Assembly (NCBI RefSeq): GCF_016798325.1
Contig: NZ_JAERVO010000002.1
Span: forward strand, 716,207 to 780,206
Origin: Marinobacter mangrovi
Lineage (GTDB): Bacteria > Pseudomonadota > Gammaproteobacteria > Pseudomonadales > Oleiphilaceae
Reading direction: 5' to 3'
Length of the DNA: 64,000 nucleotides
Part shown: one piece after another, positions 7,262-16,459 of the stretch
How positions within the stretch are numbered: the first letter of the stretch is position 1
How the letters are laid out: the number at the start of each line of letters is the position of its first letter
Position numbers and translations under genes: made by a program
Notes under the pieces: generated by a model
Databases searched by the model: none
What the model saw: the letters and a program-made list of their open reading frames with translations, nothing else
Told to the model about the DNA's origin: nothing

Positions 7262-7370
7262 TTGGCGAGCCAGGATGTTCATGGGGCAGGAGGCTCCGGT
7301 CCTGTAAATGGCGCGTAGCGCTTTTATACCGACCCGAAAGCCTCCGAACCCGCTCAACATCCTCCTTCAT

Positions 7371-8684
7371 TCAACGTGAGAAATAAGCCGTCACCGTGCA
7401 GTCCTCGACCACACTGTTCGTTGTGTAGGTATTGACCGACTCGGCACCGTCGCAGCCAGTAACGTGATCCAGGGTGAAGCCGGAATCCGGCGTCAGGGTG
7501 AAGGTTGTTGTCAGGCCCTCCGCCACTGTCGCGCTGGTTGGGCTGATGGTGCCGCCGCTCTGGGCATCGATGGCGTATTGGTTAATGACGGAATTGTTGA
7601 AGTTGGTTGCGTAGGCGTACTGTCCGGTCGGGTCGACGGTAATGGAATGTCCAGAACCGGAGCTCGTCGCGACGGACTCGGGGCTCAGGGCGGTTAGGCT
7701 GCCGTCGGCCCCAATGCCGTACTGGGAAATCGTGTCGTCGTTCGTACTCACCGCGAAGACATACTGACCTGTTGGGTCGACGGTGACGCTCTCGGGGGAA
7801 TTGCCTGTGGCGACGGTCGCCGGGTTCATAGGCGTCAGCTGTCCGTCATTCCCGACGGTGTATTGGGAGAGGGTGTTATCGTTTCCATTTGCCACGTAGA
7901 CAGAGTGCCCGTTTGGATCCATGGCAATCTCACGAGGGAGCGAGCCCGAATTGACGTTCTTGGGGCTCAGCGCCGTCAGGGTGCCGTCGTCGCCAATCGC
8001 GAATTGGGAGACAGTGCCCACATTCTGGTTGGCGACATAGGCGTATTGACCACTCGGGTCAACGACGACGGATACGGGGCCGGAACCCGCGAGTATTTTT
8101 TGGGGGCTTAAATGGCTCAGGGTGCCGTCGGCTCCAATGCTGTACTGGTAGACAGTGTTGTCAGTGGCGTTGGCATTGGTGACGTAGACATATTGGCCGG
8201 TCGGATCGACGGCTATGCCGGACGGCCCGACGCCGGCATCGATCGTTGCGGGGTCCAGCGCCTTCAGGCTGCCGTCTGCTTCAATAGAAAATTGCGATAC
8301 GTTGGAAGAGAAGTTGTTCGTGACATAGGCGTATTGGCCTGTCGGGTCGATGGCAATATTCCTCGGTGAGGAGCCGGCACTGACACTCAAAGGGCTCATC
8401 GGCGCCAGGCTGCCATTGGCCTGAATGGTGTATTGATCGATGTCTGAACCCGCGACATAGGCGTATCGACCGCTGGGATCGACCGCTAAGCTCGATGCCT
8501 CAGTCGTCGATTCGACCGTTGAGGGCCTCAGTGCTGTCAATCCAGGCACGCCGCCAAGGCGTGTAGATACCGTAAACGTGGGTGTCTTGGTATCACTGTC
8601 GCCGCCACCACCACCGCATGCACTCAGTGCGGCCATCGAAAGAAATGTCATTGTCCAGAGCGTTGTTTTTTCCAAGCTCCACAT
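7371..8684 (-). CDS. Seven-bladed beta-propeller lipoprotein (lactonase-like)
   Basis: This 437-residue protein starts with a signal sequence and a lipobox (MAALSAC) followed by a glycine run, so it is an exported lipoprotein. Seven repeats of the VDPTGQYAYVTN type, each with a QYxIGxDGxLxxLxP segment, give a YVTN/lactonase-like beta-propeller. The last about 60 residues (GGTISPTSATVAEGLTTTFT ... VTAYFSR) form a separate Ig-like bacterial repeat domain. The family includes 6-phosphogluconolactonase-like enzymes and surface proteins; no catalytic residues are clear, so a structural or binding role is equally likely. Confidence 0.84.
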   Translation of the reverse strand: MWSLEKTTLWTMTFLSMAALSACGGGGGDSDTKTPTFTVSTRLGGVPGLTALRPSTVESTTEASSLAVDPSGRYAYVAGSDIDQYTIQANGSLAPMSPLSVSAGSSPRNIAIDPTGQYAYVTNNFSSNVSQFSIEADGSLKALDPATIDAGVGPSGIAVDPTGQYVYVTNANATDNTVYQYSIGADGTLSHLSPQKILAGSGPVSVVVDPSGQYAYVANQNVGTVSQFAIGDDGTLTALSPKNVNSGSLPREIAMDPNGHSVYVANGNDNTLSQYTVGNDGQLTPMNPATVATGNSPESVTVDPTGQYVFAVSTNDDTISQYGIGADGSLTALSPESVATSSGSGHSITVDPTGQYAYATNFNNSVINQYAIDAQSGGTISPTSATVAEGLTTTFTLTPDSGFTLDHVTGCDGAESVNTYTTNSVVEDCTVTAYFSR

Positions 8685-8850
8685 AGTCTGCCCTCAATTC
8701 TGCAATGATGATTCGGGCGATCATGGCAGTGAGTGTGGGTGGTCGGTACCCGACAGATGTTGGGAGGGTGCGGAAAAAGCTCACGAAAGCCGCGATAAAC
8801 GTATGTAAAGCCATCGTGCGGGTCCAGGGCACGAGGTCCAGGTGCCTTGA

Positions 8851-9630
8851 TCAACCTGCTTCGTCGTCGATATGGATCGCCAGACCCGTTTTCCCTGAAG
8901 AGAGGTGCCCCGCAAGTACGTGCCCCTCATAGTCACTGCTATTTTGGTGCCGGAACGGGATAGGCGCCTCGTCGAAGAGGTGTTCGAGACGTGAACGCCA
9001 GGCACTTATTTCCGCTTCCGCAACCGATGGTTCCAGCTTGCCCGTGCCATAGACGGCGTGGGTCGATAACACATCCATGCCCGGGAAGAAGAGGGCGCCG
9101 TGGGTGATGGGGAAGAGCAGCTCTTCCAGGGGGCCGTTGATGCCCCGGGGCGAATAGTCCTCGGCAGGGCCGCCTACCATGACGGAGAGCAGGGCCCGTT
9201 TGCCTTTGAGAATGCCGTCGCCATAGCGGTAACGGTTGCCTTCCCCTTTGTAGCCATAGGCAAAGCCGTAGGCGTACACCCGGTCAATCCAGCCTTTCAG
9301 GATCGCCGGCATGCCAAACCACCAAAGCGGAAAGTGAAAGATGACCGCATCGGCGGCCAGCAGTTTTTTCTGTTCTTCCGCGACGTCCGGTGTCTGCTGG
9401 CGGGTCGCGTAGGCGTGCCCGGACTCCTGGATGAACGCGAGCCGGTGCTGGTCCATGCGGCTGGGAAAGTCCGCCTCGTCAAAGGTGGCTTTCCAGTTCA
9501 TTCCGTAGAGGTCGGACTGCATGACGCGGTGACCCAACGCCTCGAGTGTTGCCACCGTTTCTGACACGAAACGGCGGGTGAGGGAGGTGGGTTCTGGATG
9601 GGCGTAGACAACCAGGACAGTCTTTTTCAT
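8851..9630 (-). CDS. NAD(P)H:quinone oxidoreductase, flavodoxin-like fold
   Basis: This 259-residue protein opens KKTVLVVYAHPEPTSLTRRF, the phosphate-binding start of NQO1/MdaB-type flavoproteins. It carries AVIFHFPLWWFGMPAILKGW (about residues 94-113) and VMVGGPAEDYSPRGINGPLE, which are family hallmarks. It is predicted to bind FAD or FMN and reduce quinones or electrophiles by two electrons in the cytoplasm. A LysR gene is transcribed divergently 117 bases away and is the likely regulator. Confidence 0.9.
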   Translation of the reverse strand: MKKTVLVVYAHPEPTSLTRRFVSETVATLEALGHRVMQSDLYGMNWKATFDEADFPSRMDQHRLAFIQESGHAYATRQQTPDVAEEQKKLLAADAVIFHFPLWWFGMPAILKGWIDRVYAYGFAYGYKGEGNRYRYGDGILKGKRALLSVMVGGPAEDYSPRGINGPLEELLFPITHGALFFPGMDVLSTHAVYGTGKLEPSVAEAEISAWRSRLEHLFDEAPIPFRHQNSSDYEGHVLAGHLSSGKTGLAIHIDDEAG

Positions 9631-9747
9631 TGCTTTGCTCCTTCATCGGGATTAACCAGGGGGGCTGGTTGTGTAGAGGTTGGAGCCAGCGTGCAATAGA
9701 ATGGGCTATTGATGAAATCACCAAATTTCTGCGCAGCTATATAAAAT

Positions 9748-10638
9748 ATGGATACCAAAAGACTGGATCTCAATTTGCTGGCGACGCTGGAGGCCTTGCT
9801 CGACGAGCAGAATGTCACCCGGGCAGCGGCTCGCCTGCATATGAGCCAGCCTGCCGTCAGCGCTCAACTGAGTCGCTTGCGGGACCTGTTCGACGACCCC
9901 CTGCTGATCCCGGCCCATCGAGGCATGATCCCGACCGCCAAGGCCCTGGAATTACAATCACCGCTGCGTCTGGCACTGGATCAAGTGCGGGACACTCTGG
10001 CGACCCACCAGCATTTCGATCCGGCGGGGGCGAACCTGACGGTGACGCTGGCCTGCACCGACTACGTCCAGGCGACGGTTGGTCTGTCGGTCATCAACAC
10101 GCTGAGGCACCGGGCACCGGGCATAAGGATCGGTTTGCGCAATCTGGAGCCGACCCGTCTTGAGGACCAGATGGCTCGCGGTGACGTGGACCTGGCGTTC
10201 ATGACCCCGGAGGAGGCGCCTCCGTCGTTGCGGCACCGGCACCTGTATGATGAGGCCTATGTGCTGATCGGACGTCCGGATCACCCGCATCTTTTCGACG
10301 GGATGACGATTGGCGACTACGTCCAGCTTGAGCATGTCATCGTCTCACTCAGTGGGGGCGACTTTTCGACCCCTGTTGATCAGGCCCTGAAAGTGCTGGG
10401 GTTCGCCCGCAATGTGGTGCTCTCGGCGGCCTCCTTTCTGCTGGTTCCCGAGATCGTGACCCGATCGAACCTCGTGGCGTTGGTGCCGCAGCGGCTGGTT
10501 GCGGAGCGTAAGGACCTCAAGGTCGTTGCCTCGCCCATTGAATCGACAGGGTTTTCCGTGGGGATGGTGTGGCACGAGCGTAATCATGCTCACCCGGCCC
10601 AGAGGTGGGTGCGGGAGGCGATCGGTCAGGCGCTTTAA
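9748..10638 (+). CDS. LysR-family transcriptional regulator
   Basis: This 296-residue protein has an N-terminal winged helix-turn-helix (LNLLATLEALLDEQNVTRAA ... SQPAVSAQLSRLRD, residues 8-53) and a C-terminal periplasmic-binding-like effector domain with VTLACTDYVQATV. It resembles the NodD/NahR branch. It is divergent from the quinone reductase, so it likely controls that gene and itself in response to an aromatic or quinone-like ligand. Its 3' end is overlapped antiparallel by the extended azoR frame. Confidence 0.93.
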   Translation: MDTKRLDLNLLATLEALLDEQNVTRAAARLHMSQPAVSAQLSRLRDLFDDPLLIPAHRGMIPTAKALELQSPLRLALDQVRDTLATHQHFDPAGANLTVTLACTDYVQATVGLSVINTLRHRAPGIRIGLRNLEPTRLEDQMARGDVDLAFMTPEEAPPSLRHRHLYDEAYVLIGRPDHPHLFDGMTIGDYVQLEHVIVSLSGGDFSTPVDQALKVLGFARNVVLSAASFLLVPEIVTRSNLVALVPQRLVAERKDLKVVASPIESTGFSVGMVWHERNHAHPAQRWVREAIGQAL

Positions 10639-11347
10639 GGCGTTCCGAGTTGCCGGGCCCTGGATGGCACCGGCAAGTCGATCTGCCGGGGCAGAAGATG
10701 CGCGGAATAAGCTGTTCAATGGCCTCGATGGCGTCAGACTTTGACTGCTGATGCCTTGGGTCGCCAAACTCCTGACCCTCCACCTGGATCTCGATCATTT
10801 CTTCCACTCCCAGATACCGGGATGCGGTCCGGATGTGGGGGGTGAGATGGTTCATATGGGCTTTGCTCTCACCTTCGCGGAACCCATATTCGCCACACGA
10901 CCAGAGCACGATCAGGTTTTTCCCGCCCATCAGGGGCGCCAGCGGCGAGTCTCCGCGGGCCGGGTCGAAGTCAAAGGTCTTGTTCACCCGAATGACCTGG
11001 TCGAACCAGGCCTTGAGTGCCGCAGGCATGCCGTAGTTGTACATGGGCGTGGAGAGGACGATGAGATCGGCTTGGTCCACTTCATCGATAAGCCGATCGG
11101 ATTCCATCAGCGCCTGTTTGTGGGAATAGCCACGTTTGTCCTCCCGGGTAAAGCAGGACTCAATCCAGAACTCGTTGATGATGGCTGGAGGGTGTTTTCC
11201 AACATCCCGGTGGGTCAGCGTATACTCGATTCCTTTCTCATCGACCGTCTTAAAGAAGTGATCGGCCATCAATCGTGAAATGGAACGGTATGATTCATTG
11301 TCTTGGTCCGCCGCGCGAGCACTGGCATCAATTCTCAATATATTCAT
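10517..11347 (-). CDS. azoR: FMN-dependent NADH-azoreductase with C-terminal extension
   Basis: The start MNILRIDASARAADQDNESY at 11347 has AGGAG eight bases upstream; the frame opens further upstream but without homology. The flavodoxin-like core matches AzoR: LIVLSTPMYNYGMPAALKAW (about 95-114) and NLIVLWSCGEYG (about 144-155). The core should end near residue 217. The frame continues about 60 residues with an arginine/proline-rich tail unlike AzoR and runs 122 bases into the 3' end of the convergent LysR gene. A lost stop or frameshift is the likely cause. It reduces quinones and azo compounds; a divergent LysR gene lies at 11455. Confidence 0.86.
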   Translation of the reverse strand: MNILRIDASARAADQDNESYRSISRLMADHFFKTVDEKGIEYTLTHRDVGKHPPAIINEFWIESCFTREDKRGYSHKQALMESDRLIDEVDQADLIVLSTPMYNYGMPAALKAWFDQVIRVNKTFDFDPARGDSPLAPLMGGKNLIVLWSCGEYGFREGESKAHMNHLTPHIRTASRYLGVEEMIEIQVEGQEFGDPRHQQSKSDAIEAIEQLIPRIFCPGRSTCRCHPGPGNSERLKAPDRSPPAPTSGPGEHDYARATPSPRKTLSIQWARQRP

Positions 11348-11454
11348 AATGTTATCTCCTGGTTTTGCCCTGATTTGGTTTTTATTATCGAGTCGCCCGT
11401 ACGCGCCGGACAAACCAGGATTCCGAAACCCGACGTGAGAAAAAATCACCGCCT

Positions 11455-12333
11455 ATGAAGCTGCCTCCCCTGAAAGCCGTCCGGTTTTTTGAAGCCTCCG
11501 CAAGATGGCAAAGTTTCAAGAAAGCGGCGGAGGAACTGAACGTCAGCCCCACGGCCGTTTCCCACCAGATCCGTAATCTTGAGGAGTGGTTGGGGGTGGA
11601 TCTTTTCTATCGCGAGGTGTCCGGTGTCCGTTTGACGCCAGAGGGCCAGGAGCTATACAGCGTTGCCAACAGGGCCATCCGCGATCTGGGGGAGGCCATT
11701 GCGGGGATAAAACAGGATCGGAGCATCCTGACCGTCAGGACGACGTCTTCCTTTGCGTCATTATGGCTTCTTCCCCGTTTGGAGGCTTTTTATGAAGAGG
11801 CGGGGGCAATCGAGCTTGAGATTGTTTCGGGTGAAGTGGCCGAGATCCGGTCAGGAGAAAGGATAAATGAACTCAGCATCCGGTTTGGCGACGTCACTGG
11901 CGTGGACGCTCAACAGGTTCTTTCCCGGGAGCGATACAATCTGTATGGAGCCCCGGATTACGTCGATTCAGCGATGGACCCGTCAAGCGGCATAGCGGTC
12001 TTCACAAGCAAGTGGAAGAACGCTTCTTTACCGTCGTTACCGATCGCAGAGTTCAAAGCGAAGAACGCCCTGAGCGACCAGTCCCTCAGGGAGTCCAGGT
12101 TTGATCAGGAACTGTTCGGAGTCCAGCAAGCCATTGCCGGGCGAGGGCTGGTTTTCGCGTCGGAAACGTTATGCAGCGCCCTGATACGTGACAACCTGCT
12201 GGTTGAATCGGGATTCCTGCCTGTTGATTCCGGACTGGGATTTTACCTGAATGAAGGGGCGGAAAATGAAGGTCTGGCGGCCCTGAAATTTGTTGGATGG
12301 ATCAAGTCGGTGATTCGTCCAAACGACCGATAG
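11455..12333 (+). CDS. LysR-family regulator (GcvA-like)
   Basis: This 292-residue protein has an N-terminal DNA-binding domain (PLKAVRFFEASARWQSFKKA ... SPTAVSHQIRNLEEWLG) that strongly resembles the GcvA/AmpR branch. A shortened effector domain includes LTVRTTSSFASLWLLPRLEA. It is divergent from azoR with a 107-base gap, an arrangement in which the regulator usually controls both promoters. No operator was resolved by eye. Confidence 0.92.
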   Translation: MKLPPLKAVRFFEASARWQSFKKAAEELNVSPTAVSHQIRNLEEWLGVDLFYREVSGVRLTPEGQELYSVANRAIRDLGEAIAGIKQDRSILTVRTTSSFASLWLLPRLEAFYEEAGAIELEIVSGEVAEIRSGERINELSIRFGDVTGVDAQQVLSRERYNLYGAPDYVDSAMDPSSGIAVFTSKWKNASLPSLPIAEFKAKNALSDQSLRESRFDQELFGVQQAIAGRGLVFASETLCSALIRDNLLVESGFLPVDSGLGFYLNEGAENEGLAALKFVGWIKSVIRPNDR

Positions 12334-12359
12334 TCCTCCCGTTTTGACGGTCGAGCCGT

Positions 12360-14444
12360 TTAGTGACGTGCGCCTTTAGTGGCTCCGGTCCCACTCTCCG
12401 AAGACTGGCCCGGCTCCGAAAGCCGTCGAACCCGCTCGAAATCCTCTTCGGTAAACGTGCCGTTCACACCGGCAATGGCCGCCAGTTTCATGCCGTGTTT
12501 CAGGCCCAGCTTGTAGATCTCCTGCACCTTCTCCCACTCGATATGGCGGCCCAGGGTGTAGTTCTCGAAGCGGCCCTCCAGCGTCAGCACGATGGTCTCG
12601 GCCAGGCAGGCGTAGACGATGCCGGTGGGCAATCCGATGTCCTTCATCTGGACATTGCCGGGCAGTTCGATCTCGCCCGATTCGATCACCAGCACGTCCG
12701 GGCGTTTGGCGACGTCGTCGGCGGGGATGTCCAGGGGACGCGCCACGTCCGTGATCACGCACCCTGGCTTGACCTTCATGATGTCGAGGATGCGCTTGCC
12801 GGCGCCGGAGGTGGCGGTAACGATCATGTCCATATTCGCCGCATCCCTGTCCGCGTCGGCCGCCAGGTGCACCTGGGCGCCCGGGGTTTCCTGTTCGATG
12901 CTTTCTTTAAGGGCCAGGAGTTTGGCCGGCTCGGGTGAGGCGAGGTAGATGTTCTCGACGGCTTTCGCCAGCAACCGGGCGCACACGGATCCGATGGCGC
13001 CCGTCGCGCCGACGACCATGGCATTGCCGGCGAGCTTGCCGCTGTCACCCACACGCACCCGACCGATGCGACGAGCCGCTTCGTGCGCCGCCCAGAGGGC
13101 ACCGGAGGCGCTGTAGCTGTTGCCGGTGGTGATGGGTAAGGGCGCGCGCCGGGCCACGGTCACGCCGGCATCGCCCACGACTTTGGTGAACGCCCCCAGC
13201 CCCATGATCTGCGCGCCCAGTTTCTTGGCCAGCCGGGCCGCGGCCAACAGACGTTCGTAAGTGAACTCCGGGCGATGGGCCATGATCTCATGGGGCGTGC
13301 CGCCGACGGTGATCAGCCACCCCTCGGCTTCGTCCCCGGTGGGCGAGCGGATGCCGGAGACTTTGGAATAGACGAAGGGTGGGGTGTAGGCGACCGCTTT
13401 TTCCACCAGGTTCATGATCGGCTTGGGGGAGACCTCGGCAATCCAGTCCAGTGGGTGGGTTTTGGTGAGGTATTGCTGGGAAAGCGGGTGAATCACAAAG
13501 GCAAACCGGTTCACGCGGCGATAGCCGTCCGGGTACAGGATCCGGGGCTCAATGCCCGTGGCGCGGATGGCCTGGAGATAATCGTCGTCACTCAACTGTT
13601 CCGGGCTTCGGGAGGTCGTCGCACAGATCAGCGCTTCAAGGACGTTCACACCGACTGGGCGCCCCTCCAGCCACGGGCTGTCGTCCACCACCATCGCCAC
13701 CTTGTGGGCTCTCATCCAGGCAAGCGTCTTGTCGGTGACCCGCGATGTCATGATGGTTTTGCCATCCAGGTCCGTGTCTTCCAGCGATTGCAGGTGATTC
13801 GGGCTGGCCACGATGACGTGGGACTCCGCGATCGCATGATGGAGGGCGCCGTCGGCCAGCGGTTTGCCCAGTTGCCACAGGGGGCTGTGTGCTACGGTGC
13901 GGCGAACCCACTGGGTGGCCGGGCGCTCGAGCAGTGCGCCGGCAAATTCCGAATACGCGTTCATCTGCTCGATCGAGGTCAGCATCCGGGGGATACCAAA
14001 ATCCAGCCAGGGGTTGGCGAAGCTCAGGTTGTCGGTGTGTTCGCGGAGCGCGCGGGCGATCGGATAGCCGCTGCGGCCGTCCAGGATGAGCACCCGGGCG
14101 TTATCGAAGAAGTGCTCCAGAGTGGTCTGCACGTGCCGAACCGCCCATTCCTGCAACAGGCCGCGCAGGTCTTCACCGGTGCCAATGCAGGCTTCCGGCG
14201 CCCTCTGTTTCAGGTAGGCGAATTGGGCATTTCTGCGGGCGGGAAGTGTGCTGTGGGCGGTGTCTGGAATACTCAGGCCGATGGCGTCCGCCTGGGCCCG
14301 CACGTTTTCCAGCAGCTGGCCGGCTTTTTCCAGGTCGCCGTCGGCGCCAAGACGAATCACCTTGACGGCTTCGCCGAGAAAGTGGGCTTCGACCGTGTAA
14401 TCCTCGTCGGACGATCCGAGACTGATACTGGCGACGGTTTTCAC
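12360..14444 (-). CDS. Acyl-ACP reductase-like dehydrogenase (COG5322 type) with large N-terminal domain
   Basis: This 694-residue protein has a C-terminal half that lines up with cyanobacterial long-chain acyl-ACP reductase (AAR). It carries LGAQIMGLGAFTKVV, then PITTGNSYSASGALWAAHEA (counterpart of the TTGNTHTAY segment), the Rossmann motif VVGATGAIGS (about residues 475-485), and YACLAETIVLTLEG, in which C613 matches the catalytic cysteine of AAR. The first about 330 residues are an additional domain I do not recognise. Cyanobacterial AAR makes fatty aldehydes from acyl-ACP; the substrate here is inferred to be an activated acyl group. No aldehyde-deformylating oxygenase is nearby. It is single-gene and convergent with the LysR gene. 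Confidence 0.74.
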   Translation of the reverse strand: MKTVASISLGSSDEDYTVEAHFLGEAVKVIRLGADGDLEKAGQLLENVRAQADAIGLSIPDTAHSTLPARRNAQFAYLKQRAPEACIGTGEDLRGLLQEWAVRHVQTTLEHFFDNARVLILDGRSGYPIARALREHTDNLSFANPWLDFGIPRMLTSIEQMNAYSEFAGALLERPATQWVRRTVAHSPLWQLGKPLADGALHHAIAESHVIVASPNHLQSLEDTDLDGKTIMTSRVTDKTLAWMRAHKVAMVVDDSPWLEGRPVGVNVLEALICATTSRSPEQLSDDDYLQAIRATGIEPRILYPDGYRRVNRFAFVIHPLSQQYLTKTHPLDWIAEVSPKPIMNLVEKAVAYTPPFVYSKVSGIRSPTGDEAEGWLITVGGTPHEIMAHRPEFTYERLLAAARLAKKLGAQIMGLGAFTKVVGDAGVTVARRAPLPITTGNSYSASGALWAAHEAARRIGRVRVGDSGKLAGNAMVVGATGAIGSVCARLLAKAVENIYLASPEPAKLLALKESIEQETPGAQVHLAADADRDAANMDMIVTATSGAGKRILDIMKVKPGCVITDVARPLDIPADDVAKRPDVLVIESGEIELPGNVQMKDIGLPTGIVYACLAETIVLTLEGRFENYTLGRHIEWEKVQEIYKLGLKHGMKLAAIAGVNGTFTEEDFERVRRLSEPGQSSESGTGATKGARH

Positions 14445-14697
14445 GATCGTGCTCCGCCTATCGCAGTGGGCTGACAGAGACGAGCTGGTATCCGGCAGGA
14501 GTGTTCATCTCCAGTCATCGTCCCCTATGCGCCATGAAACCACCAAACGGGAGGTGACACGTTAATCTGGATCAAGTCCGTGACGCTTTGTGGGACAACC
14601 TGGGGATGCTGAGAGGTGATTCCGGACAGGGGATAATCGGCATGGGTACTATTGACGCGGTCTGCTTCGATGCCAGCCGGCGACGAATCAGGCCGAG

Positions 14698-15249
14698 ATG
14701 ATGTCAGGGATGGATGGAGATAACGCGATGGGCCCGCAGCAGTCTGGTGTGACACAAGGTGTGGAACCAAAACAATCAGAACCTGGACAGTCCGGGGTTA
14801 AGCGACCCTGGGGGATCTACCTGGTAGCCTTCTGGTGCTTTTTCGGGCTGATGGGTGGGACTTATGTTTTGTTCCGCTTATTGCTTTCGGTGGTTCAAGA
14901 GCGAATGCCCGAACTGGAGCCGTTGCTGGGACTTGCGTATCTGGCGGTGGGTTTGGGGCTGATCATTGGCGTCCTCAGGCTTTACCGCGTTGGGTTAATT
15001 CTGTGTGCGGTATTAATGGGACTTTGGGGAGCCTTTCAATTGCTGTCGTCACTGACCTTCGTATTGGCCGATCAGGCCAGCCCCCAGATCCTGATATTCA
15101 AACTGTTTTATGGGCTGCCGTCACTGGCTTGTGCCTGGTACTGCGTTCGGCCGTCGATACTCAGACTCGCCCGCGAGCAGGGCGAATATCGGGAGCAGCG
15201 AGCGATGCAAAAGTACGCCCAGAAGAGAATGCTGAAAGGAAAGCGATAA
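14698..15249 (+). CDS. Hypothetical membrane protein
   Basis: This protein of up to 183 residues has a polar N-terminus rich in Gln/Pro, followed by hydrophobic segments (GIYLVAFWCFFGLMGGTYVL, PLLGLAYLAVGLGLIIGVL, GLILCAVLMGLWGAFQLLSS) and a basic C-terminal tail (KYAQKRMLKGKR). That suggests four transmembrane helices with a cytoplasmic tail. No family is recognised. Several in-frame ATGs (14698, 14701, 14710, 14728) make the exact start uncertain. Confidence 0.68.
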   Translation: MMSGMDGDNAMGPQQSGVTQGVEPKQSEPGQSGVKRPWGIYLVAFWCFFGLMGGTYVLFRLLLSVVQERMPELEPLLGLAYLAVGLGLIIGVLRLYRVGLILCAVLMGLWGAFQLLSSLTFVLADQASPQILIFKLFYGLPSLACAWYCVRPSILRLAREQGEYREQRAMQKYAQKRMLKGKR

Positions 15250-15339
15250 GGCTTCAGCGAGTCGGCTTCTGGAGATCTCAGACGATCGGGAGTACGACGA
15301 AGGGACTTCGAGAAAAGGATTTCAATTTGATGCATTTCA

Positions 15340-15373
15340 ATTAATGGGGACGTGGCGCTTTAATTTTGATCAA
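15340..15373 (+). repeat. Dispersed repeat B, copy 2
   Basis: The segment ATTAATGGGGACGTGGCGCT followed by TTAATTTTGATCAA matches the copy at 6404-6437. It lies downstream of the membrane-protein gene and immediately before a degenerate copy of repeat A. Confidence 0.7.
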
Positions 15374-15387
15374 CCCGGTTGGTAAGC

Positions 15388-15454
15388 CGCGGAAAACCGC
15401 CAAAGATTTTTTTACTCGCTTTCAACTTATCAGGAATAAGCCAATGGCGAAGCC
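15388..15454 (+). repeat. Dispersed repeat A, copy 3 (degenerate)
   Basis: The segment GGAAAACCGCCAAAGATTTT then TCAACTTATCAGGAATAAGCC and GGTTCGC aligns with the copies at 4387 and 6843. It overlaps the last codons of the LysR gene on the minus strand, so part of it now serves as coding sequence. Confidence 0.57.
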
Positions 15455-16353
15455 TTGGTTCGCGGCACGGCATCGGCCGTAATCAATGTCATTACCTCTG
15501 CACGAAGAATCTCCGCAAGCCGTGCCGTGGCACCGGCAAGCACATCGTCTGACCGGTGCAGCATCAGCGGCAGGTGAGGGAGTGGAGGCATTCCCAATTC
15601 GTCTGCATTCATAAGCCGCAGCCCGGGCGGCAAGCCGATCGGCGTGCGGACGGTAACGCCCAGGCCCGCGGAGACACCCGCCCAGATGCCGGCCAGACTC
15701 GGGCTGGTGATGGCGACCCGCCAGGGAATGCCCGCACTGTCCAACGCGTTGGTAGCCGCGGTTCGTAACAGGCAGGGAGCTTCCAGGGCGACCAGTGGCC
15801 AGGGTTCACCGGTCGGAAAGGGGATATCCCGATCCGCCGCGCCGATCCAGCGCATGGGCACCTCGCCCAGCCTTTCGGCATGCGGCGTGTCCTGGTTGCC
15901 CGCCCAGGCCAGTGCCAGGTCTAGCCGGCCGGAGGTCACCCGCTCCAGCAACTCCGCATTGCGGGCAATGCGCACTTCGACCCGAACTTTCGGGTGAGCG
16001 CGGGCGAACTGCCCGAGCACTTCCTGCAGCAAGCCCTCGCCGAAGTCTTCTTGCAGACCCAGTCGCACCCAACCTTCCAGTTCGGCGCCGCGGATGGCCG
16101 CAGCGGCTTCATCGTTCAGTTCCAGCATGCGGCGGGCGTAGCCGAGTAGGGTCTCTCCGGCTTCCGTCATGGCCAGGCCCCGACCGGCCTTGTGCAGCAA
16201 CGGCGTGCCGGCCTGGTCTTCCAGTTTCTTGAGCTGCGAGCTTACCGCTGAGGTGGATCGCCCGAGCCGGTCAGCGGCGCGGGCGAAACTGCCCAGCTCA
16301 ATGCCCAGCACGTAGGTTCTCAGCACATCCAGATCGAAAGTAACGCGGCGCAT
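15430..16353 (-). CDS. LysR-family transcriptional regulator
   Basis: This 307-residue protein has the LysR helix-turn-helix (GSFARAADRLGRSTSAVSSQ, about residues 21-40) and an effector domain (WVRLGLQEDFGEGLLQEVLG). It is divergent from the carboxymuconolactone decarboxylase gene with a 106-base AT-rich gap and is the probable regulator of that three-gene operon. Its C-terminus overlaps a repeat copy, so the last residues may be non-native. Confidence 0.92.
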   Translation of the reverse strand: MRRVTFDLDVLRTYVLGIELGSFARAADRLGRSTSAVSSQLKKLEDQAGTPLLHKAGRGLAMTEAGETLLGYARRMLELNDEAAAAIRGAELEGWVRLGLQEDFGEGLLQEVLGQFARAHPKVRVEVRIARNAELLERVTSGRLDLALAWAGNQDTPHAERLGEVPMRWIGAADRDIPFPTGEPWPLVALEAPCLLRTAATNALDSAGIPWRVAITSPSLAGIWAGVSAGLGVTVRTPIGLPPGLRLMNADELGMPPLPHLPLMLHRSDDVLAGATARLAEILRAEVMTLITADAVPRTKASPLAYS

Positions 16354-16459
16354 GGAATTATCCCGAAAAAGCGGACGATCAGTTAAAAACTTTCCAATTT
16401 ACCGTATTAATGTGCGCCGCTAACGTAGGTGGGGTCAAGCCTTAACATGGAGATGGGAT

